A DNA stretch of 40,741 bases from Microcoleus sp. LEGE 07076 (GTDB taxonomy: Bacteria > Cyanobacteriota > Cyanobacteriia > Cyanobacteriales > Microcoleaceae): NCBI RefSeq assembly GCF_015207455.1, contig NZ_JADEWV010000039.1, positions 1 through 40,741 on the forward strand, in the 5' to 3' direction. Shown here one piece after another: positions 29,771-37,727 of this stretch. Both the position numbers and the translations under genes were made by a program. The notes below the pieces were generated by a model that worked only from the letters and a program-made list of their open reading frames with translations, made no database searches and was not told the origin of the DNA. Position 1 is the first letter of the stretch. The number at the start of each line of letters is the position of its first letter.

Positions 29771-30045
29771 TCGTCTTCAATCTCCAAATCGGCATATTCC
29801 GAAAAGTCACCCAAATTATGTACTTCACCTTTAGCTGCTTGGGCGAGGCCGCACTTAACGGCGGCTAATGCTTGGGGGTTTTGCCACAACCACTGTTCGC
29901 GATCGGGTATGTTGGTTATTGGGTCTAATAAAATTTGTCCGGCTTCGTTGACAAGAACTCGATATTCTGTTGATTTGGGTTCGAGATTTAAACTTAGGTG
30001 TCCTTGGGTATCTGTGCTGATTAAGTTTTTTAGAATCCAAAACAT
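29767..30045 (-). CDS. Antitoxin-like partner of the RelE-type gene
   Basis: A 92-residue protein (MFWILKNLISTDTQGHLSLN). The central part LVNEAGQILLDPITNIPDRE and the acidic end LGDFSEYADLEIEDE are typical of small cyanobacterial antitoxins placed before RelE-type toxins. The stop overlaps the toxin start by 4 bp (ATGA). It is intact although the toxin gene is frameshifted. Confidence 0.75.
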   Translation of the reverse strand: MFWILKNLISTDTQGHLSLNLEPKSTEYRVLVNEAGQILLDPITNIPDREQWLWQNPQALAAVKCGLAQAAKGEVHNLGDFSEYADLEIEDE

Positions 30046-30130
30046 ATCTTTCAGCTATTATAAAGTTGGGTAAAACTCCGTAGGAAAGAGTTTTACTCAA
30101 TTATAACAAATTAGGTGTTGTTTGTCTATT

Positions 30131-30225
30131 TGCACTGGAGCCCAGAAACCGGGTTTTTGCGAAAATACTTCGTTGCTACCCGTAGATTCGGTAAAAAACC
30201 CGGTTTCTTTGTCGGAGTGCGTAAG
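30131..30225. repeat. Dispersed palindromic repeat R1, copy 3
   Basis: Arms AGAAACCGGGTTTTT and AAAACCCGGTTTCTTT with TGCGAAAATACTTCG in the centre, ending GTGCGTAAG. Same orientation as copy 2. Confidence 0.85.
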
Positions 30226-30257
30226 TCGTGCACTACAAATACTAAGGCTTTGATGCG

Positions 30258-30539
30258 TTACTGACATCCCCGAATATTCCTTCTAATTCCTGACCATTCA
30301 TTGGCTAAACTAGATTGACTACTAGAAATTTTCCTACCCAACATTTGAGGATTTCTTTCATAAAAAATCAGGTCGGCTTTATAGTCACATATTTTTACTG
30401 GATTGTTGGTGTTTGAAGGTGTACCGTAGTTAGATATGTTGGCTAGTTGTTGAATAGACATCATACCGTTATGGGTCCGACCACCAATTACCCTAGGATA
30501 GCTAGAAACCCCAGCCCTGGCTGCCGAACCCAATTGCAC
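30258..30539 (-). CDS. Small ORF of unknown function, possible tail of a larger gene
   Basis: 93 residues from a GTG at 30539, with an internal ATG ATG at 30464 (MMSIQQLANISNYG) as an alternative start. It contains GTPSNTNNPVKICDYKADLI and FYERNPQMLGRKISSSQ and ends IRRNIRGCQ. The frame continues upstream without a start (TEWIEASVQLGSAARAG) to the TAG of the 941-residue exoprotein gene and is in phase with it, so it reads like a C-terminal domain cut off from something larger. A 77-bp part is duplicated at 27366-27442. I do not recognise the family. Confidence 0.5.
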   Translation of the reverse strand: MQLGSAARAGVSSYPRVIGGRTHNGMMSIQQLANISNYGTPSNTNNPVKICDYKADLIFYERNPQMLGRKISSSQSSLANEWSGIRRNIRGCQ

Positions 30540-30569
30540 AGATGCCTCGATCCATTCCGTGCGATCGAT

Positions 30570-33395
30570 CTAGGCTTTGAAGAAAACGCTAGCATTCAGG
30601 GCATCTTGAGCTACCCCAGAGACTATACCCAAATAATTATCACCCGCTTTGATAGCCGTAGAAGCCACAGGTGCTGCGCCGTCAAGCTGCAAATTCACAC
30701 GCTCAAAAGTCAGAGCAGAAAATGTGAGTCCTTCGCTCAAACCAATTGAATCTCCAGGGCGGAAGTCCGCAATCACATCTGTTTGATTAATCCGAGTTGA
30801 ATCTTCATCTACGGCCAAGAAGAAAGCATCATTTCCATCACCGCCTGTAATAATGTCTTGGCCGCGATCGCCTATGAGTATATCGTCGCCAGCACCGCCA
30901 TTGAGAATATCATTTCCCTTACCGCCCCGCATAACATCATTGCCATCTCCTCCTATTAGGCTGTCATTGTCATTATTGCCGCTGAGAAAGTCGTTACCAG
31001 CACCGCCATCAATGCTATCGGAGCCTTTTCCGCCCAACAAAATGTCGTTGCCACCCAGTCCGTTAAGTGTATCAGCACCTTGATTGCCACTGAAGATTTC
31101 ATCGTTATTCGTACCTGTTAAAGAGTCATTTCCTGATAGGGCTACGATTCCTTTGCCCATCGCCTCTGGCGGTATAACAGTATCAGCATTGTCTGTGAAG
31201 AAGTAAAATCCAGGCCCGCTAAGATTTTGTGGCAGTCCCGTCGGTTCGCCGCCGTCTGTAGCATTGGGTTTGGGTGAAAAGATGGATACTAACGGTGCAG
31301 GAGTTGGGGTTGGAGTTGGAGTTGTTGGAGTCGGAGTTGTTGGAGTTGTTGGAGTCGGAGTTGTTGGAGTTGGAGTTGGAGTCGGAGTTGTTGGAGTTAT
31401 TGGAATTGGAGTCGGAGTCGGAGTCGGAGTTGTTGGAGTTGGAGTTGGAGTCGGAGTTGTTGGAGTTATTGGAATTGGAGTCGGAGTCGGAGTTGTTGGA
31501 GTCGGAGTCGGAGTTGTTGGAGTCGGAGTCGGAGTTGTTGGAGTCGGAGTTGTTGGAGTTGGAGTTGTTGGAGTCGGAGTTGTTGGAGTCGGAGTTGTTG
31601 GAGTCGGAGTTGTTGGAGTCGGAGCTACAGCGATGTCAACTTTCGCATTATTGTTCGTAATATCAGGGTCATTGCGATCGGCAGCAGCGATCGCGACTGT
31701 GTTACTAATAGTTTGCCCACCACTACCAGGATTGACTGTAGCTTTGAGAGTCAACGAGGTAGTACCATTAACCGCTAACTTGCCCACATCCCAAATACCT
31801 GTTACAGGATCGTAAGTGCCTTGGGTTGGAGTGTTGCTTGTAAGACTGAGAGTTGTAGGTAACAAACTTGTCAACTTGATATTGGCAGCATCATTGCCTA
31901 ATCCCACATTTTTTGCACTGACAGTGTAGGTAATGACATCCCCTTCTTTGGGTGCAGGATTGTCCACCGTAAGAGTTACACCCAAGTCAGCATTTAATTT
32001 CCAACCTATATCTTCCAGTACGCCAAGTGTAAGAGGCCCAGGGTCATGGATAGCTACTCCCAAACCCCGAACGTATGTCATCAACGAATTAGTGCCATCT
32101 CCATAGGTGGCTTCGTCTAAATGACCGATGCTTTCACTGCTGTTAAAAATGCTAGGTGCGTAAACCTTAAGTTTGGTGCCACCATTTCCTACGACAGCTT
32201 TAGGGCCATTGAAAAACAAGTTATTGCTGATTAGCTGGTTTCCTAGTGCGATAGAAGGCACGGGAAACAGCGCTGTGTCAGTGATTTTCTGACCTGAACT
32301 ATTCTCAATAAATCTGTCGTAGATTCTGGGATAGTTACTGGTACTAGACAAACTGCCCTGTTGATTGCCTGTATTGTACAGAAAAGAGTCAGCGAATCCC
32401 ATTCCGTGAGCAATTTCATGGAGGAGTGTACTAACCAAATCCGTTTGATTAGCACCGGGATTAGCATCGGTTCCAAAGTACCAAGAAATTCCCGGCGAAC
32501 TAGCGCTGGGATCGTTGTTAACACGGACGTTTATTTCAGGGGAAATTCCATTCAAATCATTGCCTGCTAATTGGTTGGCTAACGCCATTCGATAAATAGT
32601 ATTTGTTAACGGTGCGCCCGGAAAATTTGCTGTGCTAAAGCCTCCTCCTTGTGCCAAAAAACCAGTTACAGTTTCCCAAGTTGCGTCAATTACTACGTCT
32701 ACTTTCGAGGTGTCGATTACTCGGTTCCAGATATTAACTGCGTAATCAAACGCATTTTTAGCTTGTGGAGGAAATAGTGTATCGTAAGTGACTTTAATCG
32801 CCAAAATTCCTTGGTAAGCCTCTTGCACCTGTGGCCCAAACGCCAAAGAGACATCCATCGCCCCAGTGGCATACCCCAATTCCCAATCGCCGCCTTTCTG
32901 GGCACTACCAGTCAGACTCGTAGAAGCTGCCACATTAGCCCCTGTTAGCTGACTCAACCGCTGTGCGAAAGCAGCACCCAAATCTCCCTTTGCTACATTG
33001 CAGCCATACAGAAGAATCTCAGCATTACTTGCCAGCCCTTTTGCCCATTCCTTTACCCACATCACAAAGTCGCAATTTCGGGAGGGGGAAAGAGACACTA
33101 CACCCCGGTTTTCTTCATTTATGATATTGGTTGGAGTGGAAGCGTTCAATGTATCCAAAGTCAACATCGTATTGCCGAGTTGCAGAGAACCGACAGCGCC
33201 GTGGGATACAATGTGAACTGCTGAGAACTTACCGCCCCGCAGTTTTTGAGCAATTTGTTCTACCCCGTTGCAGTTAGAATCCAGCAGGATTACTTCTGTT
33301 CCAGGGGTAACGCCGTCAACTAGAGTCTTCCAATTAGGGACAGCAGTATCGATAAATGCGATCGCTTTCGGAGTTTCAGAGATTTTGTGTGACAT
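30570..33395 (-). CDS. DUF4347 - zinc metalloprotease - DUF11 - Pro/Thr linker - RTX exoprotein
   Basis: 941 residues. About 10-200 is DUF4347, with HIVSHGAVGSLQLG (His65) and ILLYGCNVAKGD (Cys132), a His/Cys pair placed as in caspase-like folds. About 200-500 is a metalloprotease-like domain with HEIAHGMGFAD (His326, Glu327, His330, Asp336), an HExxHxxGxxD site as in snapalysin-type metzincins, and a later SLMTYVRG Met-turn-like segment. About 500-620 is a DUF11 beta-sandwich. About 620-750 is a PTPTT-repeat linker. About 785-940 has RTX repeats (GGxGxDxL) and the usual C-terminal edge. There is no Sec signal; RTX repeats suggest type I export. A large surface or secreted protease, possibly self-processing. 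Confidence 0.88.
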   Translation of the reverse strand: MSHKISETPKAIAFIDTAVPNWKTLVDGVTPGTEVILLDSNCNGVEQIAQKLRGGKFSAVHIVSHGAVGSLQLGNTMLTLDTLNASTPTNIINEENRGVVSLSPSRNCDFVMWVKEWAKGLASNAEILLYGCNVAKGDLGAAFAQRLSQLTGANVAASTSLTGSAQKGGDWELGYATGAMDVSLAFGPQVQEAYQGILAIKVTYDTLFPPQAKNAFDYAVNIWNRVIDTSKVDVVIDATWETVTGFLAQGGGFSTANFPGAPLTNTIYRMALANQLAGNDLNGISPEINVRVNNDPSASSPGISWYFGTDANPGANQTDLVSTLLHEIAHGMGFADSFLYNTGNQQGSLSSTSNYPRIYDRFIENSSGQKITDTALFPVPSIALGNQLISNNLFFNGPKAVVGNGGTKLKVYAPSIFNSSESIGHLDEATYGDGTNSLMTYVRGLGVAIHDPGPLTLGVLEDIGWKLNADLGVTLTVDNPAPKEGDVITYTVSAKNVGLGNDAANIKLTSLLPTTLSLTSNTPTQGTYDPVTGIWDVGKLAVNGTTSLTLKATVNPGSGGQTISNTVAIAAADRNDPDITNNNAKVDIAVAPTPTTPTPTTPTPTTPTPTTPTPTTPTPTTPTPTPTTPTPTPTTPTPTPIPITPTTPTPTPTPTTPTPTPTPIPITPTTPTPTPTPTTPTPTTPTTPTPTTPTPTPTPAPLVSIFSPKPNATDGGEPTGLPQNLSGPGFYFFTDNADTVIPPEAMGKGIVALSGNDSLTGTNNDEIFSGNQGADTLNGLGGNDILLGGKGSDSIDGGAGNDFLSGNNDNDSLIGGDGNDVMRGGKGNDILNGGAGDDILIGDRGQDIITGGDGNDAFFLAVDEDSTRINQTDVIADFRPGDSIGLSEGLTFSALTFERVNLQLDGAAPVASTAIKAGDNYLGIVSGVAQDALNASVFFKA
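31300..31626. repeat. Pro/Thr-encoding low-complexity repeat
   Basis: On the plus strand this is a run of GGAGTTGTTGGAGTCGGAGT-type units; in the coding direction it encodes about 110 residues of PTPTTPTP, with two PIPITPTTP interruptions. It is a flexible extracellular linker and a likely site of length variation. Confidence 0.9.
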
Positions 33396-34082
33396 GATCT
33401 ACCTTTAGCTATTTGGAAAATGGGAAATTATGGACTTACAACTTTGTCATTTGCTTTAATTGAGCTTAAGATTGTTTAAATTAAACTCAGTAATTTTGCA
33501 GCAAAAAAGCTTGCTTGAAGAGGTTTCTTTTTGAATCTAACTATTACTTGTGTTAACATAGCGACTCTAAATCAGTTTGGCAAAAGCATCATACTTTTTG
33601 AAGTCAGGAGAATTAAAAAGTTGATATTGGAAGAAAATCTCCACCAATCGTTTAACTGAAGCAAAACTCTTAGAGCAGTAAAATCAACGCCTAATAAAGT
33701 TTTTAACTTGTAGCCCAATTCCGTCAACAGGATTTCTCGCTATACCTAATCTTTGATGGTTTTGAGGATCGGTGCTGCTCAAACTTCCATCAATCGTCGG
33801 CCCTAAGCTAATATTCGTCATCATCCCATCTCCTCAAAAATATAGTTGCGTCAAAACCAGCAAAGCCCGCCTAGCAAGCTTTCCTAAATACTTATCAGGG
33901 CCTTCCTCTGCTTTTTATGCAAATCGCCCTATTTTTGTAACAAAACTTTACATTGCTCCCAACAGCAGATAAGCTGTATCCCCGATCGCCCCTCAAATGC
34001 ACCCTCAAACCTAGCTGACAGCCAAGCACATCATTTCAGATTACTCCACAATCCTTGCTCTGCATAGGCTAAACGGCTCACC
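33396..34082. other. Intergenic region between exoprotein and NB-ARC genes
   Basis: About 690 bp of mostly AT-rich sequence holding the upstream region of the exoprotein gene and one small ORF with a good ribosome-binding site (33684-33824). I see no RNA gene. The 9-bp repeat array follows directly. Confidence 0.5.
33684..33824 (-). CDS. Small 46-aa ORF, possibly the remaining N-terminus of an exoprotein
   Basis: ATG ATG at 33824 follows GAGGAGATGG, a strong ribosome-binding site. The frame reads MMTNISLGPTIDGSLSSTDP, then QNHQRLGIARNPVDG and IGLQVKNFIRR-stop. The 'IDGSLSSTDP' stretch resembles the first strand of PPC-like modules that open many cyanobacterial exoproteins, so this may be a truncated gene start. 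Low certainty. Confidence 0.4.
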   Translation of the reverse strand: MMTNISLGPTIDGSLSSTDPQNHQRLGIARNPVDGIGLQVKNFIRR

Positions 34083-34141
34083 ATTTGGCTCAGCAAAAAA
34101 GGCTCATTTAGCTCATTTGTCTCATTTGGCTCACTTCTGGG
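34083..34141. repeat. 9-bp direct repeats upstream of the NB-ARC gene
   Basis: ATTTAGCTC (34106), ATTTGTCTC (34115) and ATTTGGCTC (34124) are contiguous with exact 9-bp period, followed by a diverged ACTTCTGGG (34133). Another ATTTGGCTC lies at 34083. The array ends 56 bp before the ATG at 34198. Period and the ATTTGTC core recall the array at 1890-1934 before the NACHT gene. A regulatory role is inferred. Confidence 0.8.
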
Positions 34142-34197
34142 TTCACCAGATCGTGTAACATCCTTGACAAACGCAGAGTTTCCGTAGAGGAGTACCA

Positions 34198-35394
34198 ATG
34201 GCAGGTTTGCTCAGAGCATCCGAAGAAGGATTGAAAATCATTGATATGGTGCGACGCAATCTCGAATGGAACAAAAGCGAGGATTCTTGGTGTCTTGCAG
34301 CTTTAATTTCAAAAGCCACCTTAAAGCGTTTTTGGAGCCGAAAAGGAATTAGACGAGAGAACTTTATCAATATTTGCAAAGCTGTAGAAATAGAAAATTG
34401 GGAATACATTGCTGAGGGCTACAAAAATATCAAAACAGAACCACTCTTTGCCGCCGCGATCGCAGATATCCCCCTAGACAACCAAACCGATCGCACTTTC
34501 CCCCTCCCAGAAAACTTACCCCCCGTCAGAAATTGGGTACAGCGCACCAAAGAACTCGAAATCTTAAAAACTACGATCGTTAACTCAGACATCACCGCCA
34601 TCTCAATAGTCGGATTACCGGGCACCGGCAAAACCACCCTCGCCAGCCAACTAATTCGCCAACTCCACACCGAAAATACCCCCTTCACCTGCGCCGCTTG
34701 GCAATCATTGCAATCCGCAACAGGCAAAGCACCCCCCTGCGATCGCACAATTGACTCCCTGCTATTCACCCTCTCCAACGGCGACATTACCCCCGCCACC
34801 AACGCTCAAAATGACTGCGGCAAAAACACCGAAAATCTGCTCAAAATCCTCAGAGAAAAACCTTGCTTAATTGTGTTCGATCGCGCCGACACACTTTTGA
34901 AAGCAGGAGAAGCAAAAGCCGCAGGTTATTTCGCCGAAGATTGTGCAGAATATGCTTGGTTATTCAAACAACTATTAGAAACAGAACATCAAAGCAAAAT
35001 CATCTTCACCAGTCGCGAAAGCTTAGCCGAATTGCCGCCAACTGTCACCCGCGAAATTCAGCTCAACGGATTGGATCGAGATGCAGCAATTTCCCTGTTG
35101 CAATCGTTTAATCTGACTGCAAATCCAGAAGAATTAGCCGAAATGGGCGATCGCTATTCTGGACATCCCAAAGCCTTACAACTCGTCGCAGCCTTGATTC
35201 GAGACGATACCGAGTTTCAGGGAAATGTCGGGAATTTTTTACAACACAGAGACTGGTTGCTGATTCGAGATATTGAAAGTGCGATCGATGAAATCCTAGC
35301 GCGTCTGAGCGACAGCGAGCAAACTTGTCTGGGTCGAATTTCCGTCTATCAAACCTCAGAATATCCCCTATCTTTTGCCGGAATTAGCGCTTAA
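34198..35394 (+). CDS. HTH-NB-ARC NTPase, N-terminal part, gene split by an in-frame stop
   Basis: 398 residues before TAA. Residues about 10-74 form an HTH-like domain (EGLKIIDMVRRNLEWNKSED, SKATLKRFWSRKG, ENWEYIAEG) similar to that of the NACHT protein at the left edge. The NB-ARC core has Walker A VGLPGTGKTT (138-147), Walker B CLIVFDRAD (223-231), the sensor KIIFTSRE (267-274) and a GLPL-like GHPKAL (322-327). The start ATG follows GAGGAG. The frame continues directly after the TAA with the expected winged-helix part, so the stop is most likely a nonsense mutation (CAA to TAA would suffice). Related NTPases serve as STAND-type immune or signalling switches. Confidence 0.85.
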   Translation: MAGLLRASEEGLKIIDMVRRNLEWNKSEDSWCLAALISKATLKRFWSRKGIRRENFINICKAVEIENWEYIAEGYKNIKTEPLFAAAIADIPLDNQTDRTFPLPENLPPVRNWVQRTKELEILKTTIVNSDITAISIVGLPGTGKTTLASQLIRQLHTENTPFTCAAWQSLQSATGKAPPCDRTIDSLLFTLSNGDITPATNAQNDCGKNTENLLKILREKPCLIVFDRADTLLKAGEAKAAGYFAEDCAEYAWLFKQLLETEHQSKIIFTSRESLAELPPTVTREIQLNGLDRDAAISLLQSFNLTANPEELAEMGDRYSGHPKALQLVAALIRDDTEFQGNVGNFLQHRDWLLIRDIESAIDEILARLSDSEQTCLGRISVYQTSEYPLSFAGISA

Positions 35395-35844
35395 ATGCCA
35401 GAAGTTAGCAAATATGAGCTTAAAGAAAATATTATTCAAGCACTGAAGCGGCGACAATTGCTATATTGCGATCGCCATCTCAAATCCTATCACTTGCATC
35501 CCCTAGTCCGAGAAAAGGGCGAGTACCTGCTAAGTCAAAATCCCGAAAATCTGCGTACCGCCCACAGCCAAGCTTATAATTATTATATCAGTATTCCCCT
35601 CAAACCAGAATCGGAATGGCAAAGTATTGAGGATATTCAGCCCTTAATTAGAGCGCACTATCACGCGCGTCAGGCGGGAAATTTAGATGCAGCAAATGCG
35701 ATTATTTCTGAAGTTTATGAGTATTTGCAGCAGTGGACTTGTGCAGAGTTGGTGTGTGGAAACATAGAGTTGCCATTGTTAGCGGAGGTAAAAAACATTA
35801 CCCTTTCAGGGGCGGGCAAGATACCCACCCCACAAGAAATTTGA
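35395..35844 (+). pseudogene. Continuation of the NB-ARC gene after the stop, truncated
   Basis: The same reading frame resumes at an ATG that touches the TAA (TAAATG): KENIIQALKRRQLLYCDRHL, then YHLHPLVREKGEYLL, the winged-helix segment that normally follows NB-ARC, and helical sequence (LIRAHYHARQAGNLDAANAI). The similarity-bearing part ends near 35800, where a GGGCGGGCAAGATACCCACC-type repeat and then the GCGGTTTCAACCGC repeats take over, so the C-terminal sensor repeats are lost. It could be translated by reinitiation, but without sensor repeats function is unlikely. Confidence 0.75.
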
Positions 35845-35859
35845 TGTATTGTGGAATGG

Positions 35860-36060
35860 GCCAAAAGCCCGTTTTCTTAGTCCGCGGAGGCGGACATCGT
35901 TTGTGTAGACGCGGTTTCAACCGCCGGGTTTTTAGATATGTTATCGAACGGGCCGAGAAGCCCGTTTTCTTATTCCGCGAAGGCGGACTTTGTTTGTCTA
36001 GACGCGGTTTCAACCGCCGGGTTTCTTGGTTTCAACCGCCGGGTTTCAACCGCCGGGTTT
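35860..36060. repeat. Tandem GCCCGTTTTCTTA / GCGGTTTCAACCGC palindromic repeats
   Basis: Two long units (from AAGCCCGTTTTCTTAGTCCG to CGCGGTTTCAACCGCCGGG) stand in tandem at about 35865-35930 and 35957-36023, followed by further short copies of GGTTTCAACCGCCGG. A third long unit is in inverse orientation at 4565-4628. There are no unique spacers, so this is not a CRISPR. Confidence 0.85.
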
Positions 36061-36099
36061 CCACCGTCTACCGATTTTCAACCGCCGATATTATAGATT

Positions 36100-37080
36100 T
36101 CAACCACTAGAATAAATCCCTCTTTCTTGCAGTTGCTGCATAAAAAACTCTTCCAAAGAAGGTTTAGCCAAATTCATCCCAATTAGCTGCCCTCCGGTAG
36201 CACTCAGACTAGAAATAAACTCTTTCGGATCGCCCTGCAAATGCCCGTACCACAAATCATTATCAACTTCCATATCCGGTATCCATTTTTTGAGGATATT
36301 CAAGTGGCCGCCCCTGCCTTCAACCCGGTAAGTTTCAGTATTACCCAAAAGTTCGTCGATCGCACCAACACAGATTAACTCACCGCGAGCCAAAATTGCC
36401 ACCCGATCGCAAATCTTCTCCACATCCGAGAGTACGTGCGAATTAAAAAAAATCGTTTTTCCTTGATTTTTCAGCGATAAAATTATCTCCCGCATCTGAT
36501 AGCGCCCCATCGGATCTAAACCAGACATCGGCTCATCCAAAAATACCACATCGGGATTATTAATCAAAGCTTGAGCCATGCCGATCCGTTGCAGCATTCC
36601 CTTAGAATACTGGCGCAACTGTTTTTTGATTGCCGCCGATTGAGATAGCCCAACTAAGTCTAACAAATGCGGAATTCGCTGCCGCTGAATTGAGGGGGGG
36701 ATTTGAAATAAGCCCGCCGCAAATTGCAAAAATTCCCAGCCCGTGAGATAATCGTAAAAATAAGGATTTTCTGGCAAATAGCCGACTCGTTGCTTCACAG
36801 TGCGATCGCCCAAAGGTCTCCCCAACAACAGCCCCCTGCCAGAAGTCGGCCGCGCAATCCCCAGCAAAGTCTTCAGCAGCGTAGTTTTTCCCGCTCCATT
36901 CTGCCCTAACAGCCCGAAAGTTTCCCCCTCAGAGACAGTCAGAGTGCAACTTTTGAGCGATTCTATTTTTTCGTTCATCCAGAAGCCGGTACGGTAGAAC
37001 TTCCCCAGATTAAATATTTCCACCACTGGGGTAGCTCCGGGCATCTCGGTGGAATGTGGCGCATCTATAAGAGGTTCCAT
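36100..37080 (-). CDS. ABC transporter ATP-binding protein (ABC-2/CcmA type)
   Basis: 326 residues from the ATG at 37080 (MEPLIDAPHS); the frame is open 19 codons further but runs into tandem heptamers. Walker A is LLGQNGAGKTTLLK, the Q-loop region VGYLPENPYFYD, the signature YSKGMLQRIGMAQAL, Walker B DVVFLDEPMSGLDP, and the H-loop FFNSHVLSDVEKICD. The C-terminal ~80 residues form the accessory domain of CcmA-like exporters. The permease partner is not next to it in the window. Exporter substrate unknown. Confidence 0.88.
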   Translation of the reverse strand: MEPLIDAPHSTEMPGATPVVEIFNLGKFYRTGFWMNEKIESLKSCTLTVSEGETFGLLGQNGAGKTTLLKTLLGIARPTSGRGLLLGRPLGDRTVKQRVGYLPENPYFYDYLTGWEFLQFAAGLFQIPPSIQRQRIPHLLDLVGLSQSAAIKKQLRQYSKGMLQRIGMAQALINNPDVVFLDEPMSGLDPMGRYQMREIILSLKNQGKTIFFNSHVLSDVEKICDRVAILARGELICVGAIDELLGNTETYRVEGRGGHLNILKKWIPDMEVDNDLWYGHLQGDPKEFISSLSATGGQLIGMNLAKPSLEEFFMQQLQERGIYSSG

Positions 37081-37130
37081 TTTTTTTATATAAATAAGCA
37101 GCACCTGATTATATTCTATTGCATAACACA

Positions 37131-37245
37131 GAGTCATTAGTCATCAGTCATTAGTCATCAGTCATTAGTCATTAGTCATTAGTCATTAGTCATTAGTCAT
37201 TAGTCAACAGTCAACAGTCAACAGTCAACAGTCAACAGTCATTAG
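37131..37245. repeat. Heptanucleotide tandem repeat (TCATTAG / TCAACAG)
   Basis: About 16 copies of 7-bp units, mainly TCATTAG with some TCATCAG, then five TCAACAG. This is the short tandemly repeated repetitive (STRR) type known from filamentous cyanobacteria. Shorter arrays of similar heptamers lie at about 21460, 37595 and 40674. It separates the ABC gene start from the next gene. Confidence 0.9.
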
Positions 37246-37407
37246 TTATCACGAAGAAGGAAGAAGGAAGAAGGAATGAAGAAGGCAGAAAAAGATACAC
37301 ACAACAAGCTTTTTAATAGCCCGTATTTTAGATTGAATTAGGTGGATTTACAGAATTGCTCTTTTTAATGTTAAACTAATATTACCTGCCATTGATTTTT
37401 ACTGAAT

Positions 37408-37596
37408 ATGGAACGTTCAAAAATTATTGCTATTATCACCGGCGTGATTTCTATAGTTTTAGCAGTTGCCTACCTGCTACTCGTTACCGCCCTCGACTTC
37501 CGAGGCGAAATGTTACCCGCACCTCAAAGTCAATTGCCATTCTCAATGCAGCTTCAGCAATTAGCGACTTTTAATCTGAATTTGTTAGTACATTAG
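37408..37596 (+). CDS. Small single-pass membrane protein
   Basis: 62 residues: MERSKIIAIITGVISIVLAV, continuing AYLLLVTALDFRGEMLPAPQ. One membrane helix (about 6-28), then a short extracytoplasmic tail. Small proteins with this 'LDFRGEMLPAP' segment occur alone in many cyanobacteria; function unknown. It is flanked on both sides by heptamer repeats. Confidence 0.75.
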   Translation: MERSKIIAIITGVISIVLAVAYLLLVTALDFRGEMLPAPQSQLPFSMQLQQLATFNLNLLVH

Positions 37597-37727
37597 TCAT
37601 TAGTCATTAGTTAGTTGGCAGTAGTCAGTTGGTAGTAGTTAGTGGGAATTGGCAATTCGGAATTAGAACCAACAGCAAAAAATAACATATAACAAATAAC
37701 AACTAACAACTGCCAACCAATAACTAA

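Noticed and set aside
31300-31626. Possible CRISPR-like repeat
   Set aside because: Units are short, imperfect and contiguous with no unique spacers; they encode a Pro/Thr linker.
31264-31815. Two long plus-strand frames of VGVGV and LELES repeats
   Set aside because: They are antisense to the Pro/Thr linker of the exoprotein; the low-complexity repeat keeps all frames open.
35860-36060. Possible CRISPR array
   Set aside because: Only two long units plus short fragments, no regular spacers, and the unit occurs alone at 4565.
37131-37245. Possible CRISPR or iteron origin
   Set aside because: Contiguous 7-bp STRR-type units without spacers; no replication gene nearby.
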